From Variovorax paradoxus (GTDB lineage Bacteria; Pseudomonadota; Gammaproteobacteria; Burkholderiales; Burkholderiaceae_C), in contig NZ_CP046622.1 of NCBI RefSeq assembly GCF_009755665.1, positions 3,782,001 to 3,846,000 on the forward strand: DNA of 64,000 nucleotides. The letters are read 5' to 3'. Made by a program: the position numbers and the translations under genes. Position 1 is the first letter of the stretch; every line of letters starts with the position of its first letter. This document shows, piece after piece, positions 36,868-46,172 of this stretch. The notes beneath the pieces were generated by a model. The model saw nothing but the letters and a program-made list of their open reading frames with translations, was not told where the DNA came from and made no database searches.

Positions 36868-39381
36868 CTACCGCCCAACAGGTACCAAAAGAACCCGCTC
36901 CACAGTCTCCCTCTCCACAGCCCCCCGGCTATACACAAGCGGCACGTACTTCCCCTCAAGCCACAACGGCGCAAGATCCCGGTAGTTCGGGCTGTCTGGA
37001 TTCCCCGACTGCCCCGGCGTATTGATCACCCGCGAGGCATCCCAGTTGCCCACGTCCAGCACCATCCGGAACGAAGCCCCCGATGTCAGCCTGTAGTCGC
37101 TGGCACGGTAGCTCGCAGCCATCGGCGTGAAGGCGGAACCAGACATCGGCCAGTCGCCAACCTCCAGCTTCTTGCGGGTAGCCGCATCGACCACGCCGCC
37201 GAGCGGATGGCGGAACTCCGCACGATGCAGCGCACCCCACTTCCAGCCAGTCATGTCAGGCCCGAGCTTGGCGGTGAGCTCCTGCATTGCCGGCGGCAAG
37301 GTCTGCAGCAGCAAGGCGTTGCGCTGCGCATCGCTGACCCAGCCTGACGGGTTCTCGAGCAGCAGCACCATGCGCGTGTTGTCGCCGGGCGCGGCCAGCG
37401 ATGCAGCGGCGTCGCCGGCCCCGGCCTTGAGTACGGCGGCGCGAAGGGTCTTGCTGCTCCACACTTCGTAGAGCGCAGCGGCGGCGCTGTCGCGGTGCAT
37501 GGTGCCGTCCCAACCCTGCAGCAGGCGCAGGGCGGCCGCGGTTTGCGCATCGTCGCTGCGCAAGCCGGCCAGGAGCTTCAGCAGCCGCTGCGCGGGCGTC
37601 GCGACGATGTCGTTCTGCATGCGTTCCGAGTCCTCGATGGTGAAGCGCGAGCCCGCGGCCGCCTTTGCGGCGAACAGCTCCTTGAGGCGGCGCGAACGGG
37701 CCGCGTCGCTCCACTCGTAGCCGATGCCTTTCTTCGCAGCCGGATGATCGGGCGGAATGTTGTTTTCGTTTGCGGTCACCACATAGCCGCGCGCGGGGTT
37801 GAACTCCGAAGGCAGCTCATCGCCATTGCGAAAGCCCGACCACTCGTAGCGGCCGTCGCCCGGCACGGGCATGAGGCCGTCCCAGTTGGGCCTAATGGGT
37901 GTGAGCCCGCCCGGCATCCAGCCGACGTTGCCATTGCGGTCGGCATAGACCTGGTTCTCGCCGGGTGCGCCCCAGCGGTTCATCGCGGCGCGGAACTGGT
38001 CCCAGTTCTGCGCGCGCATGTAGTCCATCGAACCGAAGTACGGCGCCATGCCGGGCTCGAGCCACGCCGCACGCAATGCGAAGGCACGCTGCTTGCCGGG
38101 CTCGGACAGCAGCACCGGGCCGTGGCGGGTGAAGGTGTTGACCACCTCGCGCGGCGCGCTCTCGCCACGCACCGCAATGCGCTCGGTCACGCTCGTCATC
38201 GGCTCCCATCGGCCCTGGTAGCGGTACTCGTTCGGGTTCTGCGGGTTCAGCTGGTACACGTACAGGTCTTCCTGGTCCATGTAGAAGCGCGTGAGGCCGA
38301 ATGCGATGGTCCCGTTGTGGCCGATGGAAAGGCCCGGTAGAAAGGGCTCGCCCGCGCCGATGGCGTCCATGCCCGGCGCGCTCAGATGCGTCATGTAGCG
38401 CAGGCTTGGCGCGCCATGGGCGCGGTGCGGATCGTTGGCGAGGATGGGCCTTCCTGTGGAGGTGAGCTGTGGCGCGATCACCCAGTTGTTGCTGCCATAG
38501 GCGGCCGTGGGGTCGCCTTGCATGGCCTGTTGCTTGTCTTCTTCATCGTCGGCCTTTGCGGCCACCGCAGCAGCCGAAGCGCCCGCCAGCCGCGTGTTCT
38601 CCTTGGTGAAGCGCGGCGACTCGGTGGCGCGCAGGTAGGCGGCACGCAACTCGGCTGCCGGAATGGTGCAGGGATCGAAGCCAGGCGGCACCTGCGGCGT
38701 GACCGGCGGATCCAGCTCGCGGCGGAGCCAGTCGGCTTTGATGCCTTCGCTGCCGGCGCAGAAGGCGCGGGCACGGTCGATCTCGGAAGTGAAATTGAGC
38801 GTGAGGCCGTGGTGCCGGATGCGCACCACGTCTTCAGGTGACCACACGGCCGGCTGGTAGCCCAGCAATGCGAATTCGGTCGGCAGCAGCGCCGGCTGCG
38901 CGCGCACCTGCGCAACGTAGGCGTTGACGCCCGCGGTAAAGGCCTCGGCCACGCGCTTGGCATCGGAGCCATAGGCCAGCCACTCGCGGTACATGTCGCC
39001 GCGATAGAGCACGGCGCGCGCGGCACGGTCGCTGTCGACCCATGCGGGGCCGAAGTCCTTGGCCATTTCGCCGAGGCCGCGCTTGCGCCAGAGGTCCATC
39101 TGCCAGAGCCGGTCGCGTGCGGCAATGAAGCCCTGCGCAACGAACGCGTCGTACAGCGTGCCGGCATAAAGATGCGGCACGCCCCAGCGGTCGACCAGCA
39201 CCTCGGCCGGCTTCTCGAGGCCGGGCACGGCAAAGGACGATGGCGCGCGAGGCGGTGTCTGCACACCCGGAGGCCCCGACGCGCAGCCCGCAAGCACGAG
39301 GGCTGCGAGCGCTGCGGCGCCGATGGAATGCCTTTGGCCTAACGAGCGCCGCGACGTGGGGCGCAGGTGTCTTGTTCTCAT
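36868..39381 (-). CDS. Penicillin acylase family lipoprotein (possible acyl-homoserine lactone acylase)
   Basis: The 837-residue Ntn-hydrolase is made as a precursor that self-cleaves. The signal has a lipobox LAGC with Cys33. The alpha part contains RWGVPHLYA and AQGFIAARDRLWQMD. The new beta-chain N-terminus is probably Ser297 in YGSNNWVIAP, followed by NDPHRA and SIGHNGTIAFGLT. Length and the SNNW motif fit AHL or related amide acylases as well as penicillin acylases. AGGAGAC precedes the chosen start. It ends at the edge of the palindrome. Confidence 0.9.
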   Translation of the reverse strand: MRTRHLRPTSRRSLGQRHSIGAAALAALVLAGCASGPPGVQTPPRAPSSFAVPGLEKPAEVLVDRWGVPHLYAGTLYDAFVAQGFIAARDRLWQMDLWRKRGLGEMAKDFGPAWVDSDRAARAVLYRGDMYREWLAYGSDAKRVAEAFTAGVNAYVAQVRAQPALLPTEFALLGYQPAVWSPEDVVRIRHHGLTLNFTSEIDRARAFCAGSEGIKADWLRRELDPPVTPQVPPGFDPCTIPAAELRAAYLRATESPRFTKENTRLAGASAAAVAAKADDEEDKQQAMQGDPTAAYGSNNWVIAPQLTSTGRPILANDPHRAHGAPSLRYMTHLSAPGMDAIGAGEPFLPGLSIGHNGTIAFGLTRFYMDQEDLYVYQLNPQNPNEYRYQGRWEPMTSVTERIAVRGESAPREVVNTFTRHGPVLLSEPGKQRAFALRAAWLEPGMAPYFGSMDYMRAQNWDQFRAAMNRWGAPGENQVYADRNGNVGWMPGGLTPIRPNWDGLMPVPGDGRYEWSGFRNGDELPSEFNPARGYVVTANENNIPPDHPAAKKGIGYEWSDAARSRRLKELFAAKAAAGSRFTIEDSERMQNDIVATPAQRLLKLLAGLRSDDAQTAAALRLLQGWDGTMHRDSAAAALYEVWSSKTLRAAVLKAGAGDAAASLAAPGDNTRMVLLLENPSGWVSDAQRNALLLQTLPPAMQELTAKLGPDMTGWKWGALHRAEFRHPLGGVVDAATRKKLEVGDWPMSGSAFTPMAASYRASDYRLTSGASFRMVLDVGNWDASRVINTPGQSGNPDSPNYRDLAPLWLEGKYVPLVYSRGAVERETVERVLLVPVGR

Positions 39382-39480
39382 GCGTCTTGTCTCCTGCCGG
39401 GTGGAACTTGGCAGCGCACAGTATCCCGATTTGCATATCCGCTGGGTACTGCGAGAGATGACTTGTAGACTTCCTCCTAC

Positions 39481-40557
39481 ATGCAGCAAACACCCTCCTC
39501 CATCTCATGCGGCGGCTGGCTCGGCTCTGCCATACGCCGCATCGAAGCCGACTACCAGCGCAGCGCCGACACGCACCTGATTCCGCTGCCGCTGCCCTCG
39601 CTTGCCGCGGCCGGCATTGACCTGTACCTGAAGGATGAGTCGACCCACCCGACCGGCAGCCTCAAGCACAGGCTCGCACGTTCGCTCTTTCTCTATGCGC
39701 TGTGCAACGGATGGGTGCGCGAAGGCACGACCATCGTCGAGGCCTCGAGCGGCTCCACCGCGGTGAGCGAAGCCTACTTCGCGCGGCTGCTGGGCCTGCC
39801 CTTCATTGCGGTGATGCCGCGCAGCACCTCGCCCGAGAAGGTGGCGCAAATCGCCTTCTACGGTGCGCGTTGCCACTTCGTCGATCATGCAGCGCAGGTC
39901 TATGAAGAGGCGCGCGCGGTCGCCGAGCAGACCGGCGGCCACTACATGGACCAGTTCACCTATGCCGAGCGCGCGACCGACTGGCGCGGCAACAACAACA
40001 TCGCCGAGAGCATGTTCCAGCAGATGGCACGCGAGCGGCATCCGGTGCCGGCATGGATCGTGGTGGGCGCGGGCACCGGCGGCACCAGCGCCACCATCGG
40101 GCGCTATGTACGCTTTCGCTGCCACGACACGCAGGTGTGCGTGCCCGACCCCGAAGGCTCGGTGTTCTCGGCCTATCACCGCACGGGCGATGCAACGCTG
40201 ACGGCGGCGGGTTCGCGCATCGAAGGCATCGGCCGGCCACGGGTGGAGCCGAGCTTCGTCCGCACGCTGGTCGACCGAATGATCGAAGTGCCCAACCTCG
40301 ATTCGGTGGCCGCCATGCTTGCGCTCTCTGCGCTGCTGGGGCGCAAGGTCGGACCGTCGACCGGCACCAACTTTGTCGGCATGCTGGCCATAGCCCGCGA
40401 GATGCGTGCGGCGGGCCAACAGGGCTCCATTCTTTCGCTGCTCTGCGATGCGGGCGAGCGCTATCTGCCGAGCTATCACGACGCTGCGTGGGTGCAGAGC
40501 GCCTTCGGCGACGTGGGCCCGGCACAGCGGCGCATCGACGCGCTGGTTGCGCAGTGA
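39481..40557 (+). CDS. PLP-dependent cysteine synthase family protein
   Basis: The 358-residue fold-type II PLP enzyme has the Schiff-base Lys62 in [13 protein letters not shown], the substrate loop [15 protein letters not shown] and the glycine-rich phosphate loop [13 protein letters not shown]. It is close to the cysteine synthase/cystathionine beta-synthase core but with an N-terminal stretch and a C-terminus like the Cds1 type, which can act as a cysteine desulfhydrase. It is divergent from the acylase gene, and its stop overlaps the next start (TGATG). Confidence 0.88.
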   Translation: MQQTPSSISCGGWLGSAIRRIEADYQRSADTHLIPLPLPSLAAAGIDLYLKDESTHPTGSLKHRLARSLFLYALCNGWVREGTTIVEASSGSTAVSEAYFARLLGLPFIAVMPRSTSPEKVAQIAFYGARCHFVDHAAQVYEEARAVAEQTGGHYMDQFTYAERATDWRGNNNIAESMFQQMARERHPVPAWIVVGAGTGGTSATIGRYVRFRCHDTQVCVPDPEGSVFSAYHRTGDATLTAAGSRIEGIGRPRVEPSFVRTLVDRMIEVPNLDSVAAMLALSALLGRKVGPSTGTNFVGMLAIAREMRAAGQQGSILSLLCDAGERYLPSYHDAAWVQSAFGDVGPAQRRIDALVAQ

Positions 40558-41627
40558 TGCCTGCGCCGGCCTTCTGCAAGCTCTCGCGCCGCAGCCTGCT
40601 GCTTGCGGCGCTGGCCGCAGCGCCCGCAAGCTGGGCGCTGCCCGAGCGCACCCTGCAGTTTCCGCGCGACTTCGGCAGCCACCCCGACCTGCGCACCGAG
40701 TGGTGGTACATCACTGGCCACGCAAGAACTTCGGCGGGGCGCGAGTTCGGTTTTCAGGTGACGTTCTTTCGCTCGCGCGTCGATGCCGCGCAGGGCATGC
40801 GCTCGGCGTTCGCGGCCAAGAACCTCGTGTTTGCGCACGCCGCGGTCACAGACCTCGAAGGCCGCGTGCTGCTGCATGACCAGCGCATTGCGCGGGCGGG
40901 GTTCGGCGTTGCGTCGGCCAGCGAAGCCGACACCGAGGTGCGCCTGCGCGACTGGTCGCTCGTGCGCAAGGACGGCAGCTATTCCGCCCGCGTGCCTGCG
41001 GGCGAATTCACGCTAGACCTCCGCTTTGCGCCCACCCAGCCGGTGCTGCTGCAAGGCAAGGCGGGGCTCTCGCGCAAGGGCCCCGAAGAAGCACAGGCAA
41101 GCTATTACTACAGCGAACCGCAGCTCAAGACGCAAGGGCGGCTCACGCTCAAGGGCCAGGCCTTCGATGTCGATGGAACGGCCTGGCTCGACCACGAATG
41201 GAGCGAGGCGCTGATGCATCCCGAGGCCGTGGGCTGGGACTGGATCGGCATGAACCTGGACGACGGCAGCGCCCTCACCGCCTTTCGCCTGCGGCGCCGC
41301 GACGGCAGTGCGCTGTGGGCTGGCGGTTCGTTTCGCGCACGCGACGGTGCGCTGCGCGTTTTCAGCAACGACGAGGTGCGCTTCGACGGTGCTGATGCGT
41401 GGACCAGCCCGCGCACGCAGGCCAAGTACCCGACCCGGTGGCGCGTGCAGACCCCGTCGGGAAGCTTCGAGGTGCGCGCCCTGCTCGACGACCAGGAGCT
41501 CGACAGCCGCGGCTCCACAGGCGGGGTGTACTGGGAAGGCGTGAGCGACCTGCTCGATGCACAAGGCCGCCGGGTCGGCCGGGGCTACCTGGAGATGACC
41601 GGCTACGCCGCACCGCTGCGGCTCTGA
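40557..41627 (+). CDS. AttH/CrtC-like lipocalin-fold exported protein
   Basis: The 356-residue protein starts with a twin-arginine-like signal (LSRRSLLLAAL, cut near ASWAL). The family hallmark EWWYITGHA, then FGFQVTFFRSR, DGTAWLDHEWS and GWDWIGMNLDDG follow. This matches the lipocalin-like family annotated as carotenoid 1,2-hydratase or AttH, thought to bind lipids and to work with an AttEFG-type ABC transporter. It is translationally coupled to the cysteine-synthase-like gene, but its natural partners are probably the ATPase at 27470 and the permease at 33630. Confidence 0.88.
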   Translation: MPAPAFCKLSRRSLLLAALAAAPASWALPERTLQFPRDFGSHPDLRTEWWYITGHARTSAGREFGFQVTFFRSRVDAAQGMRSAFAAKNLVFAHAAVTDLEGRVLLHDQRIARAGFGVASASEADTEVRLRDWSLVRKDGSYSARVPAGEFTLDLRFAPTQPVLLQGKAGLSRKGPEEAQASYYYSEPQLKTQGRLTLKGQAFDVDGTAWLDHEWSEALMHPEAVGWDWIGMNLDDGSALTAFRLRRRDGSALWAGGSFRARDGALRVFSNDEVRFDGADAWTSPRTQAKYPTRWRVQTPSGSFEVRALLDDQELDSRGSTGGVYWEGVSDLLDAQGRRVGRGYLEMTGYAAPLRL

Positions 41628-41720
41628 GGCCGCTCAGCGCGCGTCTGTCATCAAGCCGTCATGCCGAGGCCCTGAACTCGGCCTCCGACACCGCACGCTT
41701 GAACGTGCACCAAGGCTTGA

Positions 41721-42176
41721 ATGAACAGAAGACTCCGGCTCATCGCGCTGCTGATGGTTGTAATGGCTGCCGCGGGCGCCGCGTGGGTGTTCGCGGCCAC
41801 GCGATCCGCATCACCGGCAACGAGCGCGCTGCTTGAAATCCGCTGGCACGGCAACGGCATCATCCTCCAGGGCGCTGTGACGGATGCGGCGACGCAACAG
41901 GTGCTGGTGGAGGGCGCGACCGCACGGCTCGGCGGAGAAGCCAACCAGGTAGTGGACTGGCTGGACATCGCGCCCGCGGCGCTGCCCGTCCCGGATGCCG
42001 CGTCGCTCGCCAGCCTCATCCGCCTTGGGCAAGAGGGCTGGCACCTGCAGCGGCACGCCACCGACGCATGGCTCGCCGTGCAATCGCCGAATGACGATCG
42101 CAGCATGCAAGCCAGGCAATTGCTGCAACGCGCCTTCGGCCCCGGCGTAACCATCCGCCTCATTCCGCTCTCTTGA
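41721..42176 (+). CDS. Small membrane-anchored protein of unknown function
   Basis: The 151-residue protein has an N-terminal membrane helix or uncleaved signal (residues 5-26) and a soluble outside domain. The segment LEIRWHGNGIILQGAVTDAAT resembles the repeated beta-alpha-beta unit found in BON and OmpA-linked periplasmic proteins, but the match is weak. AAGG lies nine bases before the start. It stands alone between the AttH-like gene and the nucleotidase gene. Confidence 0.68.
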   Translation: MNRRLRLIALLMVVMAAAGAAWVFAATRSASPATSALLEIRWHGNGIILQGAVTDAATQQVLVEGATARLGGEANQVVDWLDIAPAALPVPDAASLASLIRLGQEGWHLQRHATDAWLAVQSPNDDRSMQARQLLQRAFGPGVTIRLIPLS

Positions 42177-42270
42177 GCGTGCGATGTGCGCTGCGCTGCG
42201 CCAGCGGTCATGGCGACGTCATCTGCCTTGTCCAGCATGCGCTGCATTTCATCTAAAAGAGGAGAGGCGC

Positions 42271-44106
42271 ATGCCTGCATCGCTGAAACATCTCGCCATG
42301 GCGGGAGTTGTCCTGGCCACGTTGTCCGCCTGCGGCGGCAGCAACGATTCGAACGGCTTCATTCCGTTTCTCCCGCCGCCGGCACCGGCGCCCGCTCCTC
42401 CGGCGCCGCCGCCTGCTGCGGCAAGGCCCGGCAGCGTGGACGTGAAGCTGATCGCCTTCAACGACCTGCACGGCAACCTCGAGCCGCCCAGGCTTTCCAT
42501 CACCGCCGCGGCCAGCGGCGGCGGCACGGTGCCGGTGCCGGCGGGCGGCGCCGCGTACATGGCGTCGGCCATTGCATCGCTCAAGGCCAAGAACGAGAAC
42601 AACGCCGTGGTTTCTGCCGGCGACATGATCGGCGCCTCGCCGCTGGTGTCGGCCCTGTTCCTCGACGAGCCGACCATCGAAGCCGTCAACGCGATGAAGA
42701 TCGACTTCAACGCGGTCGGCAATCATGAGTTCGACAAGGGCCAGACCGAACTCCTGCGCATGAAGAACGGTGGCTGCGCCAAGAACACGCCGCTGGAGCC
42801 GTGCCGGGTCAACAAGGCCTTTCCAGGCGCCAACTTCGGGTTCCTGGCGGCCAACACCGTGAAGACCGACGGCAATACGCTCTTCCCCGCCACGGGCATG
42901 AAGACCTTCACCAAGGACGGCGCCACGGTGAAGGTGGCGTTCATCGGCATGACGCTCAAGGGCACGCCGAGCATCGTGACGCCGGCCGGCGTTGCGGGCC
43001 TGAGTTTCAAGGACGAGGCAGACACGGCCAACGCGCTGATTCCGCAGCTGAAGGCCGAGGGCGCGGACGCCATCGTCGTCGTGGTGCACGAAGGGGCCAC
43101 GACCACCGTCGGCTACAACGACAAGAGCTGCGCGGGGCTGAGCGGCGACATCTTGCCGATTCTCAACAAGCTCGATGCGGCCGTGGACGTGGTGATCTCG
43201 GGCCATACGCACCGCTCGTACATCTGCGACTACAGCAAGACCAACCCGGCCAAGCCCTTCCTGCTGACGAGCGCCGGCCAGTACGGCACTTTGCTGACCG
43301 ACATCAACCTGACGATCGACACGCGCACGCGCAAGGTCAGGGCCAAGTCGGCCGACAACGTGATCGTCCAGGGCGAGGCCTATACCAGCGGTGCCAACAC
43401 GGTGCCGGTGACCGACCACTACCCGGTGTTCGGCAAGAACCAGGAAGTGGCCGCGCTCATCAGCCAGTACCTTTCCGTTGCGGCGCCGCTGGTGCAGCGG
43501 GTGGTGGGCACCCTCTCGGGCCCGGCCACGCGCACGCAGACGGCATCGCGCGAAAGCGTGCTCGGCAACCTGATTGCGGATGCGCAGCTCGATGCGACCA
43601 GCCCCAGCAACAAGGGCGGCGCGCAAATCGCCTTCATGAACCCGGGCGGCGTGCGAGCCGACCTCGTGCCGGCCAACGACAGCAGCGTGACCTATGGGCA
43701 GCTCTTCAGCGTGCAGCCCTTCGGCAACAGCCTGGTGGTGAAGACGATGACGGGCGCGCAGATCAAGGCGCTGCTCGAGCAGCAGTTCAACAGCGGCACC
43801 AACACGGTCGCCGCGCCGAGGGTGCTGCTGCCTTCGCGCAGCCTGAGCTACAGCTACAGCCTGTCGGCACCCGCAGGCTCGCGCATCAGCAACATGGCAC
43901 TCAACGGCACCGCGATGACCGACGGCGCGAGCTACCGCGTGACGATGAACAGCTTTCTGGCGACCGGCGGAGACAACTTCACGGTCTTCAACCAGGGCAC
44001 GGACACGCTGGGCGGCGACCAGGACGTGGATGCCCTGGAGGCCTACATCAAGGAGAACAGCCCGCTGGCACCACCCACGGCCAACCGCATCACGGCGCTG
44101 CCCTGA
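42271..44106 (+). CDS. Bifunctional metallophosphatase/5'-nucleotidase lipoprotein
   Basis: This 611-residue exported enzyme of the UshA type releases phosphate from nucleotides outside the cytoplasm. The signal ends in a lipobox LSAC (Cys21), followed by a Pro/Ala-rich tether (about 34-52). Metal ligands of the N-terminal phosphoesterase domain are seen in FNDLHG (Asp65, His67), SAGDMIG (Asp118), GNHEFD (Asn151, His152) and SGHTHRS. The C-terminal nucleotide-binding domain has NPGGVRADL. An AGAGGAGAGG ribosome site supports the start. Confidence 0.94.
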   Translation: MPASLKHLAMAGVVLATLSACGGSNDSNGFIPFLPPPAPAPAPPAPPPAAARPGSVDVKLIAFNDLHGNLEPPRLSITAAASGGGTVPVPAGGAAYMASAIASLKAKNENNAVVSAGDMIGASPLVSALFLDEPTIEAVNAMKIDFNAVGNHEFDKGQTELLRMKNGGCAKNTPLEPCRVNKAFPGANFGFLAANTVKTDGNTLFPATGMKTFTKDGATVKVAFIGMTLKGTPSIVTPAGVAGLSFKDEADTANALIPQLKAEGADAIVVVVHEGATTTVGYNDKSCAGLSGDILPILNKLDAAVDVVISGHTHRSYICDYSKTNPAKPFLLTSAGQYGTLLTDINLTIDTRTRKVRAKSADNVIVQGEAYTSGANTVPVTDHYPVFGKNQEVAALISQYLSVAAPLVQRVVGTLSGPATRTQTASRESVLGNLIADAQLDATSPSNKGGAQIAFMNPGGVRADLVPANDSSVTYGQLFSVQPFGNSLVVKTMTGAQIKALLEQQFNSGTNTVAAPRVLLPSRSLSYSYSLSAPAGSRISNMALNGTAMTDGASYRVTMNSFLATGGDNFTVFNQGTDTLGGDQDVDALEAYIKENSPLAPPTANRITALP

Positions 44107-44123
44107 GAGGGCTTCCCGCCCCA

Positions 44124-44163
44124 GAAACGAAAAAGGCGGACAGGGTCCGCCTTTTTTCGTTTC
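44124..44163. terminator. Bidirectional rho-independent terminator
   Basis: The sequence from GAAACG through AAAAAGGCGGAC, loop agg, GTCCGCCTTTTTT to CGTTTC is an almost perfect hairpin with T-tracts on both strands. It serves the nucleotidase gene on the plus strand and the liv operon on the minus strand. The livM stop overlaps its end. Confidence 0.9.
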
Positions 44164-45148
44164 ATCGAGCCTTGCCTTTTCGGCGGTCGATGAAGGCGAT
44201 GACTTCGCCCATGATGCCCTTGCGGAACGCCAGCACGCAGATCACGAAGATCAGGCCGGTGACCATGGTCACCGATTCGCCGAGCGTGTTGAACCAGTCG
44301 ACGCCCGTGAGGCGCGCCATGAAGGTGCCGAAGTCGCCGACCTTGTTCTCCAGCAGCACCACCACGGCCGAACCCACCAGCGGGCCCGAGAGCGTGCCGA
44401 GGCCGCCCACCAGGGTCATCAGGATCACGTGGCCCGAGGCGGTCCAGTGCACGTCGCTGAGCGAAGCGAAGCCGAGCACCAGCGTTTTCAACGAGCCGGC
44501 CAGGCCCGACAGCGCGGCCGAGATCACGAAAGCCAGCAGCTTGAAGCGGTTGACGTCGTAGCCGAGCGAAATGGCGCGAGGCTCGTTTTCCTTGATGCCC
44601 TTGAGCACCTGCCCGAAGGGCGAATGCACCGTGCGCGCAATGAGCAGGAAGGCCGCGACGACGATGACCAGCGCCACGTAGTACATCGTCAGGTCGTCGC
44701 GCAGATCGATGAGGCCGAACAGCTTGCCGCGTGGCACGCTCTGCAGGCCGTCTTCGCCGCCGGTGAAGGGTGCCTGCAGCGCGACGAAATACATCATCTG
44801 CGCCAGCGCCAGCGTGATCATCGAGAAGTAGATGCCCTGGCGGCGAATGGCCAGCCAGCCGAACACCAGCCCAAGCAGCGCACCGGCCAGCGTGCCGGCA
44901 ATGAGACCGAGTTCGGGTGTGAGATGCCAGACCTTCAGCGCATGGCCGGTGAGATAGGCCGAGCCGCCCAGGAACGCGGCGTGGCCGAAAGACAGCATGC
45001 CGGTGTAGCCCAGCAGCAGGTTGAAGGCGCAGGCGAACAGTGCGAAGCACAGCACCTTCATCACGAACACGGGGTAGAAGCCGATGAAAGGTGCGGCGAT
45101 GAGCGCCAGCAGCAGCACCCCGTAGACGACGAGCGATATTTTCTTCAT
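44162..45148 (-). CDS. livM: Branched-chain amino acid ABC transporter permease (LivM)
   Basis: This is a 328-residue inner-membrane permease. It has the family pattern of several helices, with NLLLGYTGMLSFGHAAFLGGSAYL and RRQGIYFSMITLALAQM in the first half and the cytoplasmic EAA-like loop GIKENEPRAISLGYDVNRFKLLAF (each split here). The start is Met 45148; the longer frame upstream overlaps livH. It is the last gene of a livG-livF-receptor-livH-livM operon. Confidence 0.94.
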   Translation of the reverse strand: MKKISLVVYGVLLLALIAAPFIGFYPVFVMKVLCFALFACAFNLLLGYTGMLSFGHAAFLGGSAYLTGHALKVWHLTPELGLIAGTLAGALLGLVFGWLAIRRQGIYFSMITLALAQMMYFVALQAPFTGGEDGLQSVPRGKLFGLIDLRDDLTMYYVALVIVVAAFLLIARTVHSPFGQVLKGIKENEPRAISLGYDVNRFKLLAFVISAALSGLAGSLKTLVLGFASLSDVHWTASGHVILMTLVGGLGTLSGPLVGSAVVVLLENKVGDFGTFMARLTGVDWFNTLGESVTMVTGLIFVICVLAFRKGIMGEVIAFIDRRKGKAR

Positions 45149-45153
45149 GGACT

Positions 45154-46029
45154 TTACTTCTCGCTGCCGAAGAGGCCGGCCGGACGAATCAGCAGCACCA
45201 CGACCATGATCACGAACACCACGGTGGCCGAGGCCTCCGGATAGAACACCTTGGTCAGCCCCTCGATCACGCCGAGCCCCAGGCCCGTGAGGATGGCTCC
45301 CATGATCGAGCCCATGCCGCCGATGACGACCACCGCGAACACGATGATGATGAGGTTCTGCCCCATGAGCGGCGAGATCTGGATCACCGGCGCGGCAAGC
45401 ACGCCCGCGAATGCGGCCAGTGCCACGCCGAAGCCGTAGGTCAGCGTCACCATCAACGGCACGTTGACGCCGAAGGCCTCGACCAGCCGCGGGTTCTCGG
45501 TGCCCGCGCGCAGGTAGGCGCCGAGCCGCGTCTTCTCGATGGCATACCAGGTGGCAAAGCACACCACCAGCGACGCCACGACCACCCACGCGCGGTAGTT
45601 GGGCAGGAACATGAAGCCGAGGTTGGTGCCGCCGCTCAGCGCCTCCGGCGTGTTGTAGGCCAGGCCCGATACGCCGTACACCGAGCGGAAGCCGCCTTCG
45701 ATCAGCAGCGTGAGGCCCAGCGTGAGCAACAGGCCGTAGAGGTGGTCGAGCTTGTAGATCCAGCGCAGCAGCAGCCGCTCGATCAGCACGCCGAACACAC
45801 TGACGATGAGCGGCGCCGCCACCAGCATGACCCAGTAGTTGACGTTGAAGTAGTTCATCGCCATCCACGACAGCACCGCCCCCATCATGAACAGCGCGCC
45901 ATGCGCGAAGTTGATGACGTTGAGCAGCCCGAAGATCACCGCCAGCCCCAGGCTCAGGATCGCGTAGAACGACCCGTTGACCAGCCCCAACAGGAGCTGG
46001 CTCAACAGGGCAGGCATAGAGATGTTCAT
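45154..46029 (-). CDS. livH: Branched-chain amino acid ABC transporter permease (LivH)
   Basis: The 291-residue LivH-type permease begins with LLLGLVNGSFYAILSLGLAV and INFAHGALFMMGA. It contains the loop AGTENPRLVEAFGVNV and the GMGSIMGAILTG segment near the C-terminus. It forms the membrane channel with LivM, which starts five bases after its stop. The spacer upstream, before the receptor gene, contains the second intergenic repeat copy. Confidence 0.94.
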   Translation of the reverse strand: MNISMPALLSQLLLGLVNGSFYAILSLGLAVIFGLLNVINFAHGALFMMGAVLSWMAMNYFNVNYWVMLVAAPLIVSVFGVLIERLLLRWIYKLDHLYGLLLTLGLTLLIEGGFRSVYGVSGLAYNTPEALSGGTNLGFMFLPNYRAWVVVASLVVCFATWYAIEKTRLGAYLRAGTENPRLVEAFGVNVPLMVTLTYGFGVALAAFAGVLAAPVIQISPLMGQNLIIIVFAVVVIGGMGSIMGAILTGLGLGVIEGLTKVFYPEASATVVFVIMVVVLLIRPAGLFGSEK

Positions 46030-46065
46030 CGTATCGACGAGGTTCGGAAAAATAGCAATGACTTC

Positions 46066-46168
46066 ACGTGGGGGCCGCCGCGCACGGCCGCCCGAAGCGG
46101 CCGGACCGCCCCCCGGTCAGGGGGGTTGGCGAAGCGACACGCAGTGCGCGAAGACTGGGGGGCGAGCA
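46066..46168 (-). repeat. GC-rich intergenic repeat, copy 2
   Basis: The 143-base spacer between livH and the receptor gene is a GC-rich block with a CCCCCC-ggtca-GGGGGG hairpin and, on the minus strand, the core GCACTGCGTGTC. It matches in arrangement the block at 3329-3411 between ftsB and pnuC. Here it lies inside an operon, so it may lower livHM expression relative to the receptor by acting as an mRNA processing site. Confidence 0.6.
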
Positions 46169-46172
46169 ACAT

